64,000 nucleotides of DNA from Rhodospirillales bacterium (GCA_025352665.1 JANXSM010000144.1:37516-101515), one strand, 5' to 3'. Shown: positions 16,817 to 26,364, numbered from the stretch's first letter. Notes: generated by a model not told the origin, from the sequence alone. Numbers and translations are program-made.

Positions 16817-17655
16817 CCGGCCGATGGTCCTTGGCCCCAGAGGTAGACGGCGACGAACAGGAACAACCACACCACGTCGACGAAGTGCCAATACCAGGCG
16901 GCCGCCTCGAAGCCGAAATGCCGCTCGGGGGTGAACTGGCCGGCGCGCGCACGCATCAGGCAAACGAACAGGAAAATCGTGCCGACGATGACGTGAAAGC
17001 CGTGAAACCCGGTGGCGAGGAAGAAGATCGACGGATAAATGCCGCCGCCATTGAATTTGAATGGCGCATCGGAATACTCGATCGCCTGGCAGGTGGTGAA
17101 CAGCAGGCCCAGCACCACAGTGCAGGCGAGGCCGCGGACCAGCCCCTTGCGGTCACCCTCGATCAGGCTGTGATGCGCCCAGGTAACCGTGGTGCCGGAC
17201 AGCAGCAGCAGCATGGTGTTGAGGAAGGGCAGGCTGAACGGGTTGAAGGTCTTGATGCCCTGCGGCGGCCAGGTCGGCGTGGCCGTTCCCAGCACGTGCT
17301 CCGGCTCGAGAGCGAAATGGAAATAGGCCCAGAAGAAGCCCACGAAGAACATCACCTCGGAGACGATGAACAGCATCATGCCGTAGCGCAGGCCGAGGCG
17401 GACGATGGCCGAGTGCAGGCCCGGCGTGCGGCTTTCCACCAGCACGTCCCGCCACCACATGAACATGGTCAGCAGCACGCAGAGTAGGCCGATCCACAGG
17501 TAGATATAGGTGCCGAAATGAGCGGCCTGAATAACACCGAACAGTGTAAGCCCGCCAGACAGTGCGCCGACCAACGGCCAGATCGACGGGTCGACGAGAT
17601 GATAGGGCTGCTTGAGGCCGGAACTGGTCGGCAGCATGACGGTGTCGTTGCTCAT
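16813..17655 (-). CDS. ctaE: cytochrome c oxidase subunit III
   Basis: 280 residues, seven predicted membrane helices. Motifs are KQPYHLVDPSIWPLVGALSG at the N-terminus, MWWRDVLVES, SEVMFFVGFFWAYFHFALEP (conserved Glu in the membrane), THE-like ATGFHGFHVIVG and FGFEAAAWYWHFVDVVWLFLF. It is part of the aa3 proton-pumping terminal oxidase in the inner membrane and stabilises subunit I. The 123-base gap to ctaG holds no gene. Confidence 0.96.
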   Translation of the reverse strand: MSNDTVMLPTSSGLKQPYHLVDPSIWPLVGALSGGLTLFGVIQAAHFGTYIYLWIGLLCVLLTMFMWWRDVLVESRTPGLHSAIVRLGLRYGMMLFIVSEVMFFVGFFWAYFHFALEPEHVLGTATPTWPPQGIKTFNPFSLPFLNTMLLLLSGTTVTWAHHSLIEGDRKGLVRGLACTVVLGLLFTTCQAIEYSDAPFKFNGGGIYPSIFFLATGFHGFHVIVGTIFLFVCLMRARAGQFTPERHFGFEAAAWYWHFVDVVWLFLFVAVYLWGQGPSAG

Positions 17656-17778
17656 CTATCCCTCGTGTTCGTTCCGGCAGTCGATCCAAGCCGGCATCAT
17701 CTTCAAAAACGCACGTCATTCAAGCTCTGTGCCGTGGTGCAGCAAACTAACTGCAGAGCGCAAACTACGTGAGTTTGC

Positions 17779-18360
17779 TTAGCGCACCAACGGCCCCACA
17801 TGCGGCCCTGCATTCACCATGGCGGCGGTGCGAGCGACGTCGTCGGCGGCACGGAAGAACGTATAGCTCAACGTGATCGCCTTGACGTCGGCGGTCTCCG
17901 GGTCGTTGGCAATCGCGGGGTCGACCCAGAAGCTGAGCGGAAACTGCATTTCCTGCCCCGGCGTCAGCGTCTGCTCATTGAAGCAGAAACAGGCGGTTTT
18001 GTGAAAATACTTGCCGACCACATCAGGGGTCACGTTGTAAACGGCCACACCCGTTATGGCGGTGCTGCCTTGGTTGACGGCGCTGTAGTAGGCCACCTGC
18101 TCCTCACCGAGCGGCAGCGTGACCTTCGCCACCACCGGCTGGAATTTCCACGGCAGGTTGGGATTGGTGTCGGCGTTGAAGCGCACTGTGATCTTGCGCG
18201 CGACCGCCCCGGGCGACGCCGCGGGGCCGATCTGGGGTGTTCCGGCATATCCGGTCGCAGCACAGAAGGCGCGGTAGAGCGGCACGGCGGCGAAGGACAC
18301 GCCGACCATGCCGCTGATGACGGTGACCAGGCCCACCGCCATCGCCGTGTTCCGCTTCAA
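17779..18360 (-). CDS. ctaG: cytochrome c oxidase assembly protein CtaG/Cox11
   Basis: 193 residues: one N-terminal membrane anchor (AMAVGLVTVISGMVGVSFA), then a periplasmic immunoglobulin-like domain that delivers copper to the CuB site of subunit I. Copper ligands are in KTACFCFNEQTLTPGQ. Other family motifs are VPLYRAFCAATGYAGTPQ and PLSFWVDPAI. The start is a TTG at 18360 overlapping the previous stop as TTGA, so expression should depend on coupling to the small upstream gene. No ATG gives the family N-terminus. Confidence 0.93.
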   Translation of the reverse strand: MKRNTAMAVGLVTVISGMVGVSFAAVPLYRAFCAATGYAGTPQIGPAASPGAVARKITVRFNADTNPNLPWKFQPVVAKVTLPLGEEQVAYYSAVNQGSTAITGVAVYNVTPDVVGKYFHKTACFCFNEQTLTPGQEMQFPLSFWVDPAIANDPETADVKAITLSYTFFRAADDVARTAAMVNAGPHVGPLVR

Positions 18361-18527
18361 TGCGGCAACCCCATTTTGCCCGTCAGCTTGACGATGGCGA
18401 TGGCGTAGAACAGGACTGCGACCGCCACCAGCGCCACCAGCACGGCGATGTTGCGGCCACGCCGGCGACGGCCGAGCGCCTGGGATTCCAGCCGCGTCAA
18501 TGGCGGCAGGGGAGGAACTGCGTTCAT
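18357..18527 (-). CDS. 56-residue single-helix protein in the oxidase operon (CoxF-like)
   Basis: A short gene that fits exactly between its neighbours. ATG 18527 overlaps the ctaB stop (ATGA) and its TGA overlaps the ctaG start (TTGA). GGAGG-like context is absent, consistent with coupling. The protein has a basic N-terminal half (LGRRRRGRNIAVL) and one membrane helix (IAVLVALVAVAVLFYAIAIV), ending KLTGKMGLPH. Tiny one-helix proteins called CoxF occupy this slot in other alphaproteobacterial cox operons; identity here rests on position and layout. It probably aids oxidase assembly. Confidence 0.75.
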   Translation of the reverse strand: MNAVPPLPPLTRLESQALGRRRRGRNIAVLVALVAVAVLFYAIAIVKLTGKMGLPH

Positions 18528-19510
18528 TTGATCAGTGCGTCCACGGCGATCGCGCCGAACAGCGCGAAAAGATAGAGGATAGAATAGCGGAAGGTGCTGC
18601 GCGCCGGTGCATCATTCGTCAGGCTCACGCCGAATGCATCCTGCTTGTCGTGCGCCAGACGCCACACGCTGACGAAAAAGCCCAGGCCCAGCACGATGGC
18701 CGACAGCCCGTACACCAGGCCGGCATAGCCGAGCAGCCAGGGCAGCAGACTGAAAGGCACCATGGCCAGTGTGTAGAGCACGATCTGGCGACGCGTTTCG
18801 CGGGCCCCCTTCACCACCGGCAGCATCGGGACGCCGGCGCGCTCGTAGTCGGAATGAGCATACAGCGACAGCGCCCAGAAATGCGGCGGGGTCCACAGGA
18901 AGATGATGCCGAACATCAGCCAAGGCATAACGCCGAGCGAACCGGTCACCGCCGCCCAGCCGATCAACGGCGGGAACGCACCGGCGGCACCGCCGATGAC
19001 GATGTTCTGCGGGGTCAGGCGTTTCAGCCACATAGTGTAGATCAGCACGTAGAAGGCGATGGACCCAGCCAGCAGGAAGGCCGCGAACGTGTTGGTGGCG
19101 AGGCCCATCACCATCACCGAGGCTGCGGCGAGAATGACACCAAAGGCCAGCGCCTCATCCGGGCTGATGCGACCCGCCGGTATTGGCCGCTTGCGGGTGC
19201 GGTTCATGATAGCGTCGATGTCGCGGTCGTACCACATGTTGATCGCACCGGCGGCACCGGCGCCGACCGCGATGCATAGTATCGCGGCTGCTGCGAGAAC
19301 ACCGTTCAGGCCGCCAGGTGCGGCCAGCAATCCAGCCAGACCGCTGTAGACCACCAGAGTCATCACCCGTGGCTTGAGCATCGACAGCCAATCGCGGGCC
19401 GAGCTCTCTCCGAGGTTGATGGCAGGCAGATCCGAGGCCGAAAGCGTCGACAGGGGGGACAGCATGTCCCCCCCATCGTCGCTGGCCACCGCTTGGGCGG
19501 TGGTGTTCAT
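18524..19510 (-). CDS. ctaB: protoheme IX farnesyltransferase (heme O synthase)
   Basis: 328-residue UbiA-family prenyltransferase with about eight membrane helices. It adds a farnesyl group to heme b to make heme O, the precursor of heme a for this oxidase. Signature motifs are LKPRVMTLVVYSGLAG, NMWYDRDIDAIMNRTRKRP (aspartate-rich diphosphate-binding site) and the loop FLWTPPHFWALSLYAHSDYERAGVPMLP nearer the C-terminus. The N-terminal 35 residues are a hydrophilic extension. It follows ctaD by 14 bases. Heme A synthase (ctaA) is not in the window. Confidence 0.95.
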   Translation of the reverse strand: MNTTAQAVASDDGGDMLSPLSTLSASDLPAINLGESSARDWLSMLKPRVMTLVVYSGLAGLLAAPGGLNGVLAAAAILCIAVGAGAAGAINMWYDRDIDAIMNRTRKRPIPAGRISPDEALAFGVILAAASVMVMGLATNTFAAFLLAGSIAFYVLIYTMWLKRLTPQNIVIGGAAGAFPPLIGWAAVTGSLGVMPWLMFGIIFLWTPPHFWALSLYAHSDYERAGVPMLPVVKGARETRRQIVLYTLAMVPFSLLPWLLGYAGLVYGLSAIVLGLGFFVSVWRLAHDKQDAFGVSLTNDAPARSTFRYSILYLFALFGAIAVDALIK

Positions 19511-19524
19511 CTTGTTGCGTCCGA

Positions 19525-21123
19525 TCAGTTAACGCGGGGCAGTTCTTCGAACACGTGGAACGGCGGCGGCGAGGCCACGGTCCATTCCAGCGTGGTGGCA
19601 CCCTCGCCCCACTGGTTGGCGGGCACCTTGGCCGGGTTGGTGAAGGTCTTGTAGAGCACGAACAGAAAGATCAGAACCGAGAGACCGCCGATGTAGGAGC
19701 CGATCGAGGCGACCTCGTTCCAGCCTTCGAACGCCGCCGGATAGTCGACGTACCGACGCGGCATGCCCGCGAGGCCCAGGAAGTGCATCGGGAAGAACGT
19801 CAGATTCACGCCGAGGAACGTCACCCAGAAATGCACCTTGCCCCAAAACTCCGGATACTGGTGGCCACTCATCTTGCCGATCCAGTAATAGAAGCCGGCG
19901 AAGATGGAGAACACGGCGCCGAGTGACAGCACGTAGTGGAAATGCGCAATCACGTAATAGGTGTTGTGCAGCACCTGATCCAAGCCGGCGTTGGCCAGCA
20001 CCACACCGGTAACGCCACCGATGGTGAACAGGAAGATGAACCCGATCGCCCACAGCATCGGGGTCTTCATCTCGATCGAACCGCCCCACATGGTGGCGAT
20101 CCAGGAGAAGATCTTGATGCCGGTTGGCACCGCGATGATCATCGTGGCCGCCATGAAATACGCGCGGGTGTCGACCTCCATGCCGGAGACGAACATGTGG
20201 TGCGCCCAAACCACGAAGCCCACCACGCCGATGGCGACCATGGCGTAGGCCATGCCGAGATAGCCAAAGATGGGCTTGCGCGAGAAGGTGCTGATCACGT
20301 GGCTGACCATGCCGAAGCCGGGCAGGATCATGATGTAGACTTCCGGGTGGCCGAAGAACCAGAACAGATGCTGGAACAGCACCGGGTCGCCGCCACCGGC
20401 GGGGTCGAAGAACGAGGTGCCGAAGTTGCGGTCGGTGATCAGCATGGTGATCGCACCCGCCAGCACCGGCACCGCCAGCAGCAGCAGGAAGGCGGTGACC
20501 AGCATCGACCACACAAACAGCGGCATCTTGTGCAGCGTCATGCCAGGCGCGCGCATGTTGAAGATTGTTGTAATGAAGTTGATTGCGCCGAGTAGCGAGG
20601 AAATGCCGGCCAGATGCAGCGCGAACAGGGTGTAATCCTGCGCCGGGCCCGGTTCATAAGTTGCGTTGGACAGGGGTGGATACAGCGTCCAGCCCGAACC
20701 GGCGCCGTCGCCGGTCAGCAGGCCCATCATGACCAGGATGAAGGCCGGCACCAAAAGCCAGAAGCTGATGTTGTTGAGGCGCGGGAAGGCCATGTCAGGT
20801 GCGCCGATCATCAGCGGCACGAACCAGTTGCCGAAGCCGCCAATCATTGCGGGCATGACCACGAAGAAGATCATGATCAGGCCGTGCGCGGTCACCACCG
20901 CATTGTATTGTTGGCCACTGGCGAAATACTGGATGCCCGGATGGGCCAACTCCATCCGCATCAGGATGGACAGCGCGCCGCCGACTAGGCCCGCGCAGAT
21001 CGCGAACATCAGGTAAAGCGTGCCGATGTCCTTATGGTTGGTGCTCATCAGCCAGCGCTGGACGAACCCCGGCGCGTGGCCATGGTCGTCGTGGTGGTCG
21101 TGGTCGTGTGCGGTTGCACTCAT
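19525..21123 (-). CDS. ctaD: cytochrome c oxidase subunit I, aa3 type
   Basis: 532 residues, twelve predicted membrane helices, carrying heme a and the heme a3/CuB centre. Motifs are [35 protein letters not shown] (heme a ligand), [20 protein letters not shown] (CuB His and the His-Tyr link), [18 protein letters not shown] (two CuB His) and [16 protein letters not shown] (a3 and a ligands). The His/Asp-rich N-terminal tail ([16 protein letters not shown]) could bind metal. ATG 21123 is preferred over an in-frame upstream start at 21174, which would add unrelated residues. Confidence 0.97.
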   Translation of the reverse strand: MSATAHDHDHHDDHGHAPGFVQRWLMSTNHKDIGTLYLMFAICAGLVGGALSILMRMELAHPGIQYFASGQQYNAVVTAHGLIMIFFVVMPAMIGGFGNWFVPLMIGAPDMAFPRLNNISFWLLVPAFILVMMGLLTGDGAGSGWTLYPPLSNATYEPGPAQDYTLFALHLAGISSLLGAINFITTIFNMRAPGMTLHKMPLFVWSMLVTAFLLLLAVPVLAGAITMLITDRNFGTSFFDPAGGGDPVLFQHLFWFFGHPEVYIMILPGFGMVSHVISTFSRKPIFGYLGMAYAMVAIGVVGFVVWAHHMFVSGMEVDTRAYFMAATMIIAVPTGIKIFSWIATMWGGSIEMKTPMLWAIGFIFLFTIGGVTGVVLANAGLDQVLHNTYYVIAHFHYVLSLGAVFSIFAGFYYWIGKMSGHQYPEFWGKVHFWVTFLGVNLTFFPMHFLGLAGMPRRYVDYPAAFEGWNEVASIGSYIGGLSVLIFLFVLYKTFTNPAKVPANQWGEGATTLEWTVASPPPFHVFEELPRVN

Positions 21124-21154
21124 CGGGGCTCTCCTGGCTACGCTGGGACTTGGT

Positions 21155-22009
21155 TCAGCGCGAGATATTCGCAAGCTTGATCGGGGCGGCGTCGGTGGCC
21201 GGCGGCGCTGCGTCCGCGAACTTCGTCTTCGCCGTGGTCAGCCACGCCTGGAATTCGCCGTCGGCCATCGCGTTGATCACGATCGGCATCTGCGAGTGGT
21301 TGGTGCCGCAGATCTGGTTGCATTCGCCGTAGTATACGCCAGGCTTGTCAGCCTTGAACCATGTCTCGATGGTCCGGCCGGGAATGGCGTAGCGTTGCAC
21401 GCCCAAGCTCGGGATGAAGAAGCTGTGGATGACGTCGGCGCTGGTGGTCAGTACCCGCACGTTCTTGCCAGCGGGCACGACCAGCTGGTTGTCGACATCA
21501 AGCAGGCGCAGCTGGCCTGGCTTGAGGTCTTCCTCAGCCACCATCCGACTGATGAAATCGACCTTGGCGACGTCGGAGTAGTCATACTCCCAATACCACT
21601 GATGGCCGGTCACCTTGATGGTGATGTCAGCATCACGGGTGCGGTCCTCGAAATATATCAGGCGAAAGCTCGGGATGGCGATTACCACAAGGATCAGCAC
21701 CGGGATCAATGTCCAAGCGACTTCCAGTAGCGTGTTGTGACTGCTGCGGCTGGGGTTCGGATTTCGCTTGGCGCTGTAGCGATAGCTGACCCAGCCCAGC
21801 AGGCCGGCCACGAAAACGGTGATGACGGTGATGATCACCAGCACCAGATCGTTCAACTGGTGAATGCCATGCGACACCGGGCTTTGGGCGTCCTGCATGC
21901 CCATTTGCCAAGGTTTTGGGGTTTGCGCCATCGCACTGGCGCCATACACCGCGGCGCCGAAGATCGTGGTGAAGGTGAATGCGGCCAAACGCCGCAAGAA
22001 ATGGTGCAT
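21155..22009 (-). CDS. ctaC: cytochrome c oxidase subunit II
   Basis: 284 residues. A cleavable signal (ends ASAMAQ), two membrane helices ([19 protein letters not shown] and [20 protein letters not shown]) and a periplasmic cupredoxin domain. The CuA site is seen in [13 protein letters not shown] and [15 protein letters not shown] (Cys, Cys, His, Met), and [10 protein letters not shown] is the electron-entry aromatic patch. No C-terminal heme c is fused. It accepts electrons from cytochrome c and passes them to subunit I. It is the first gene of the oxidase operon; the 241 bases upstream hold no gene and no clear promoter that I can defend. Confidence 0.96.
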   Translation of the reverse strand: MHHFLRRLAAFTFTTIFGAAVYGASAMAQTPKPWQMGMQDAQSPVSHGIHQLNDLVLVIITVITVFVAGLLGWVSYRYSAKRNPNPSRSSHNTLLEVAWTLIPVLILVVIAIPSFRLIYFEDRTRDADITIKVTGHQWYWEYDYSDVAKVDFISRMVAEEDLKPGQLRLLDVDNQLVVPAGKNVRVLTTSADVIHSFFIPSLGVQRYAIPGRTIETWFKADKPGVYYGECNQICGTNHSQMPIVINAMADGEFQAWLTTAKTKFADAAPPATDAAPIKLANISR

Positions 22010-22204
22010 CGCCCGATCCAATCCGCTGGTTCCGCGCCGGGCCGCCGCCCTTCGCCTGTTCAGCAAAGCGGACCATCCATGCCCAACAGGGATCGACGCC
22101 ACACTTCGCATTGCAGCAAGTGGGCTACAGGACCAAGCCGTCCAGATCAAGGCCGTTCGATTTAGAGTTTTCGTGGATCCAAAGACACAAAGCCAGAGAT
22201 CACC

Positions 22205-22227
22205 CCGCGCCCCTCGGCGGGGCGCGG
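22205..22227 (-). terminator. strong hairpin after gcrA
   Basis: CCGCGCCCC and GGGGCGCGG form a perfect 9-bp stem around a 5-base loop (TCGGC), 24 bases downstream of the gcrA stop on the minus strand. There is no T-run, so it would be an L-shaped or Rho-assisted terminator separating gcrA from the oxidase operon. Confidence 0.55.
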
Positions 22228-22250
22228 CGCAGAAACGCTGTCGCGCTCGG

Positions 22251-22748
22251 TCAGGCCGCCGCCTCGTCGCGCCGGTCGCGTATTTTCACGTAGGCGAGTT
22301 GGGCGTGTTCGGCGCAGTACGGCTTGCCGTGCGTGGCATCCGAATCGCAGAAGCGGAAACTTTTGGTGCCGGGCTCGCCGATCGGCCAGCAGCAGCTGAC
22401 ATTGCGGTTACGACTGGGAGCTACGGGGCGCAGGACCGGCGGACGCAACGGGGCTGGAGTCCTCGGAACAGCCGCGCGGACAGGAGCGGCGTCCGGCACA
22501 GGTTCAGCTGCCACCTGCAGCGGCGGCAGCGTGGGGCCGGTGACGCGGCGCGGAGCCGGAGGCCGCGGTGTGCCGGTGCCACTGGCATCCCTGCGGATCG
22601 GCGACGGGCGTGCCGGCAGGTTGAGGCGATGAGCCTTGCCCACCACCGCGTTCTTCGAGACGTTCATACGGCGTCCGATCTCTGCGGTGGAATGTCCTTC
22701 CGCCCACAAGACGCGTAGCCGAGCGATGGCGTCCTCGTTCCACTCCAT
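22251..22748 (-). CDS. gcrA: GcrA cell-cycle regulator
   Basis: 165-residue GcrA-family protein. By family knowledge, GcrA binds sigma70 RNA polymerase and activates promoters carrying CcrM-methylated GANTC sites. The N-terminal HTH is WNEDAIARLRVLWAEGHST followed by AEIGRRMNVSKNAVVGKAHRL. A Pro/Arg-rich linker follows, then the conserved Cys-rich tail SCCWPIGEPGTKSFRFC and GKPYCAEHAQLAYV. The start codon is embedded in a 10-bp inverted repeat (see 22745-22785), so translation may be affected by RNA structure. It is divergent from the MFS gene. Confidence 0.95.
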   Translation of the reverse strand: MEWNEDAIARLRVLWAEGHSTAEIGRRMNVSKNAVVGKAHRLNLPARPSPIRRDASGTGTPRPPAPRRVTGPTLPPLQVAAEPVPDAAPVRAAVPRTPAPLRPPVLRPVAPSRNRNVSCCWPIGEPGTKSFRFCDSDATHGKPYCAEHAQLAYVKIRDRRDEAAA

Positions 22749-22785
22749 ATCTTGGCATCCCTTACCGCGTTGCTACAAGATATGG
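22745..22785 (-). promoter_or_regulatory. inverted repeat covering the gcrA start codon
   Basis: CCATATCTTG (22745-22754) and CAAGATATGG (22776-22785) are perfectly complementary over 10 bases with a 21-base spacer. In the minus-strand mRNA the 3' arm contains the gcrA AUG, and the loop contains the only purine-rich stretch (TAAGGGATG). The structure could hide the start codon, or the DNA could be an operator. Confidence 0.5.
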
Positions 22786-22908
22786 TAGCGGGAGAGAACA
22801 TTGTGCTCAACAACGACAAGCGCTCTCAACGCAGAAACTTGTGGGTAACTTCGTTTGAACCCACAATATATGGTGTTCACCTAGAGTTACCGGGCGCAGA
22901 TTCAGCTC

Positions 22909-24046
22909 ATGCCGCAAACCAGACGCGTGATCGCGACCCTGGGGATCACGCAGACGCTGTCGTGGGCCTCCACCTATTATTTGCCTGCCACCATCATGGC
23001 CGCAGCCGCGGCCGAGTTCGCGGTATCGCAGACCCTATCTTCTAGCGGGGTTTTCGGGGGCCCTGCTGGTGACCGGACTTTGCTCACCCTGGGTAGGGCG
23101 GCGGGTGGACCGGCTGGGCGGGCGGGGGGTGATGACTGTGTCGGCGGCGCTCACGGCGGCAGGGTTGGGCTGCGTGGCCGCGGCACATTCCCTGTGGGTG
23201 TGGTACCCAGCGTGGATGGTGGTGGGCGTCGGGATGGCTTTCGGCCTCTACGATGCAGCCTTCGCCACCATTGGCCGACTGTTGGGGGCAAAGACGCGGG
23301 CTGCGATCGTGGGTGTGACGCTGATGGGCGGGTTTGCCGGCTCGATCGGTTGGCCGGTCAGCGCCTGGCTGGTCACCCATCACGGCTGGCGGATCGCCGT
23401 GCTGTTCTGGGCGCTGGTGCAGTTGCTGGTGATATTGCCGGTGAACTGGTTCGGCATCCCCACGGCAGGCCCAGCCGTCGTCGCGGCACCGGTGACCACC
23501 ACCCGTGGCCCGCCGCCAGCGCGGGTGTTCCTGTTGATGGCCAGCTACTTCACGCTGCGGGCGTCGATCACCGCGGTGATTTCGGTCCATGCGCTGACCT
23601 TGCTCACAGGTCTGGGATGGAGCCCAACGGAAGCGGTGGCAGCGGCAGCGCTGATCGGACCTGCGCAGGTGGCGGGGCGGATCGTCGATTGGAAATTCGG
23701 CCGCGGCTATACGCCGATGATCGCCGCCATCACCGGCACCGTGCTGTTGCCGCTAGGATTCCTGTCGCTGCTGCTCGGCTGGAACATCGTGGTGTTTGGC
23801 GTAGTCTATGGCATCAGCAACGGGATTCTGGCGATCACCCGCGGCACCCTTCCGCTCTATGTGTTCGGACCCCAGGGCTTCGGCGGCCGGTTGGGCCGCA
23901 TTGCGTTGCCTTCGATGATCGCGGCGGCGGTGGCACCGACCCTGGTATCGCCACTGATCGAAATCGTGCCGGCCTCGCAGGTCGCAGGCGACCTGGCGGT
24001 GGCGGGCGTGGTCTCGCTTGGCCTGATCCTGTCGCTACGCCGTTAG
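22909..24046 (+). pseudogene. MFS transporter gene with one frameshift
   Basis: Two adjoining reading frames together make one 12-helix-type MFS permease. Frame 1 from ATG 22909 gives VIATLGITQTLSWASTYYLP and AAAAAEFAVSQT. From about 23037 the similarity moves to frame 2, LLAGFSGALLVTGLCSPWVG, and continues RRVDRLGGRGVMT (the MFS loop 2-3 motif) to [10 protein letters not shown] at 24046. One extra base around 23033-23042 (CTATCTTCTAGC) explains it. Frame 2 contains all later helices. It is a recent mutation, a sequencing error or, less likely, recoding. The substrate is unknown. The 3' end overlaps the convergent TlpA-like gene by 12 bases. Confidence 0.8.
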
Positions 24047-24610
24047 CCTCACGATTTCGGCGATCGCCGCATCGCTCGCCCATTCGGCACCGCCTTCGAG
24101 CCGGCCGCGCTCGCGCCCCCGCCGATCGATGATGAGCGTCGTCGGCAAGCCCCGCGCGCCCAGGCTCCTTGCTGCCATCCCATGCGTGTCGAGCCAGATG
24201 CCAAGGTTATGGACCCCACGCGCCGCGTAGAATTTCTCCACTACCGGCTTTCCGCCGCGGTCAGACGACAGCGGCACCACCACCACTCCCTGGGCTGCAA
24301 GCCTGGCCGAAGCCGCGTCGAGCGCCGGCATCTCAGCCACGCAAGGCGCGCACCACGTTGCCCAAAGATTGAGCACAACGCCTTTGCCGACAAATTCCGC
24401 AAGGTTGACCGGCTTGCCGTCCGCGTCCGTGAAAGCGGCCATGGACGGGACCACGGGCGGCTCGGTCGGCACGATTTTGTCGATGCCGACCAGGTGCACC
24501 CCGGGCTGCGTCAAGGTCGCGATCGTCTGGGCCGAGGGTTTGCGCACGATCCCTGCCATCGCTAGGGTCGTGCTTGCCGCCAGCACTGTCCGGCGCGTGA
24601 TCAATGACAT
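24035..24610 (-). CDS. TlpA-like thiol:disulfide oxidoreductase
   Basis: 191 residues. The N-terminal signal carries a twin arginine followed by a hydrophobic stretch ([18 protein letters not shown]), suggesting Tat export. The thioredoxin fold has the active site [16 protein letters not shown] (CxxC) and the cis-Pro loop [14 protein letters not shown]. It would act in the periplasm as a reductant, for example in cytochrome c maturation or copper-site assembly. ATG 24610 has GGGAGG 9 bases upstream. The longer open frame to 25162 is antisense to argH. It is divergent from argH with only a 15-base gap, a conserved neighbourhood in alphaproteobacteria. Confidence 0.88.
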   Translation of the reverse strand: MSLITRRTVLAASTTLAMAGIVRKPSAQTIATLTQPGVHLVGIDKIVPTEPPVVPSMAAFTDADGKPVNLAEFVGKGVVLNLWATWCAPCVAEMPALDAASARLAAQGVVVVPLSSDRGGKPVVEKFYAARGVHNLGIWLDTHGMAARSLGARGLPTTLIIDRRGRERGRLEGGAEWASDAAIAEIVRLTA

Positions 24611-24625
24611 GATGGAAAGCCTCCC

Positions 24626-26035
24626 GTGAACGAAACGCCGGACCTGCGAAACACCGAAGCCAACATGCAATGGGGCGGCCGGTTCGCCGCGGGCCCGTCG
24701 GTGATCATGCAGGAGATAAACGCCTCCATCGGCTTCGACCGCAAGATGTGGCGTCAGGACATCGCCGGCAGTCGCGCCCACGCAGCCATGCTGGCTCGCC
24801 AGGGCATTATCACCGGCGCCGACGAGGCCGCCATTCGCATGGGGTTGGAGCAGATCACCGCCGAGATCGAGGCTGGACGTTTTCCGTTCACCGACGACCT
24901 CGAAGACATCCATATGAACATCGAGGCGCGGCTGACCGAACGCATCGGCGAGGCCGGCAAGCGCCTGCACACCGGACGCAGCCGCAACGACCAGGTCGCC
25001 ACCGACTTCCGCCTGTGGGTGCGTGACGCGATCGACGGAATCGACGGCCAGCTGGCCGACGTCATGCGCGTGCTCGCCGGCCGCGCCGCCCAGCACGCAG
25101 CCGACCCGATGCCCGGCTTCACCCATCTGCAAACCGCACAGCCCGTCACTTTCGGCCACCACATGCTCGCCTATGTCGAAATGCTGGCCCGAGACCGCGG
25201 CAGGCTCGCCGATTGCAGGCGTCGCCTCAACGAATGCCCGCTGGGCTCAGCGGCACTGGCCGGCACCTCCTTCCCGCTCGACCGCGACATGACCGCGAAG
25301 GCGCTGGGCTTCGACCGTCCCACTGCCAACTCGCTCGACGCCGTATCCGACCGCGACTTCGCGTTGGAATTCCTTTCGGCCGCCGCGATCTCCGCCATGC
25401 ATCTCTCCCGCCTGGCGGAGGAGATCATCATCTGGTGCAGCGCCCCCTACGGCTTCATCCGGCTGTCTGACGCCTTCACGACAGGCAGCTCGATCATGCC
25501 GCAGAAGCGTAACCCGGACGCAGCAGAGCTGGTCCGCGCCAAGACCGGCCGCGTGACCGGGGCGCTCGTGGGATTGCTAATGGTGATGAAAGGCCTGCCG
25601 CTCGCCTATGCCAAGGACATGCAGGAGGACAAGGAACCGGTGTTCGACGCCGCCGACGCCTGGACCCTCAGCTTGGCCGCCACCGCAGGCATGGTGCGCG
25701 ACATGACCCCCGACCTCGCCCGACTGCGCCACTTCGCCGGCAGCGGCTTCGCCACAGCGACCGACCTCGCCGACTGGCTGGTCCGCGTGCTCCGCCTGCC
25801 CTTCCGCACCGCCCACCACGTCACCGGCCGTCTGGTTGCCGCTGCCGAGGCAAAGGGCGTGGCACTCGACGGATTATCGCTGGCGGAGATGCAGGCGGTG
25901 GAGCCGGGGATCACCGATGAGATCTTCACGGTGCTGACCGTCGAAGCCTCAGTTGCCTCGCGCCTCAGTTATGGCGGCACCGCACCGAGCAACGTGGCGA
26001 CACAGGCGGCACGTTGGATCAAGGCACTGTCGTGA
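24626..26035 (+). CDS. argH: argininosuccinate lyase
   Basis: 469-residue fumarase/aspartase superfamily enzyme that splits argininosuccinate to arginine and fumarate, the last step of arginine synthesis. Motifs are [12 protein letters not shown] at the N-terminus, [50 protein letters not shown] and the signature [20 protein letters not shown]. The start is GTG at 24626; ATG 24665 (MQWGG) is an alternative. Its stop overlaps the lipoprotein gene (GTGA). Confidence 0.97.
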   Translation: MNETPDLRNTEANMQWGGRFAAGPSVIMQEINASIGFDRKMWRQDIAGSRAHAAMLARQGIITGADEAAIRMGLEQITAEIEAGRFPFTDDLEDIHMNIEARLTERIGEAGKRLHTGRSRNDQVATDFRLWVRDAIDGIDGQLADVMRVLAGRAAQHAADPMPGFTHLQTAQPVTFGHHMLAYVEMLARDRGRLADCRRRLNECPLGSAALAGTSFPLDRDMTAKALGFDRPTANSLDAVSDRDFALEFLSAAAISAMHLSRLAEEIIIWCSAPYGFIRLSDAFTTGSSIMPQKRNPDAAELVRAKTGRVTGALVGLLMVMKGLPLAYAKDMQEDKEPVFDAADAWTLSLAATAGMVRDMTPDLARLRHFAGSGFATATDLADWLVRVLRLPFRTAHHVTGRLVAAAEAKGVALDGLSLAEMQAVEPGITDEIFTVLTVEASVASRLSYGGTAPSNVATQAARWIKALS

Positions 26036-26166
26036 AAAACGGTTTGGTCTTCGTGGCGGCGCTGCTTGCGGTACTTGCGCTAGCCGCCTGCGGAAAACGC
26101 GGCCCGCCGGTGCCGCCTGGGCCACCGGACAAAATCGTGTATCCAAGGACTTATCCAGCTTATTGA
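26032..26166 (+). CDS. small lipoprotein, LptM/YifL-like
   Basis: 44 residues from a GTG start overlapping the argH stop by 4 bases. The signal has a lipobox LAAC (Cys at residue 20), followed by [18 protein letters not shown]. The C-G-x-K/R-G-P-x-x-P pattern is typical of the short lipoproteins between argH and lysA in many proteobacteria. One of these, LptM of E. coli, assists LptD maturation. The function is inferred from layout and position. In this genome lysA is displaced 4.7 kb downstream by inserted genes. Confidence 0.8.
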   Translation: MKNGLVFVAALLAVLALAACGKRGPPVPPGPPDKIVYPRTYPAY

Positions 26167-26230
26167 ACAGATAAAACAGGGCGTTTCAAGCAGGCAATCG
26201 GTCCAGTGACGGCCTTAACCGGCTTTGTTC

Positions 26231-26259
26231 TTGACCCGTTCGATTGGTTCTGCTAGGAA
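26231..26259 (+). promoter_or_regulatory. candidate sigma70 promoter upstream of a terminator
   Basis: TTGACC (26231-26236) and TAGGAA (26254-26259) are 17 bases apart. Transcription would begin near 26266 and reach the strong terminator at 26332-26364 after about 100 bases without an open frame. Confidence 0.35.
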
Positions 26260-26331
26260 TTCTTTCATCGTCGGGATAGTTGCGCCCGCGCCGTATTCGA
26301 TCTGATTTAACACCTGCCACCTGAGACCATG

Positions 26332-26364
26332 CCCCCCGGAACGGACGCGTTCCGGGGGGTTTTT
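26332..26364 (+). terminator. Rho-independent terminator
   Basis: A perfect 11-bp stem, CCCCCCGGAAC with GTTCCGGGGGG, around the 6-base loop GGACGC, followed at once by TTTTT. It is the clearest intrinsic terminator in the window. It ends either the argH-lipoprotein transcript or a short RNA from the promoter at 26231. It also shows that the open frame running through it from 26329 is not coding there. Confidence 0.93.

Noticed and set aside
23050..24132. Frame 1 continuation of the MFS gene after the frameshift
   Set aside because: Gly/Arg-rich with no membrane helices; the true continuation is in frame 2.
24611..25162. N-terminal extension of the TlpA-like protein
   Set aside because: It is antisense to argH; the twin-arginine start at 24610 has a good ribosome site.
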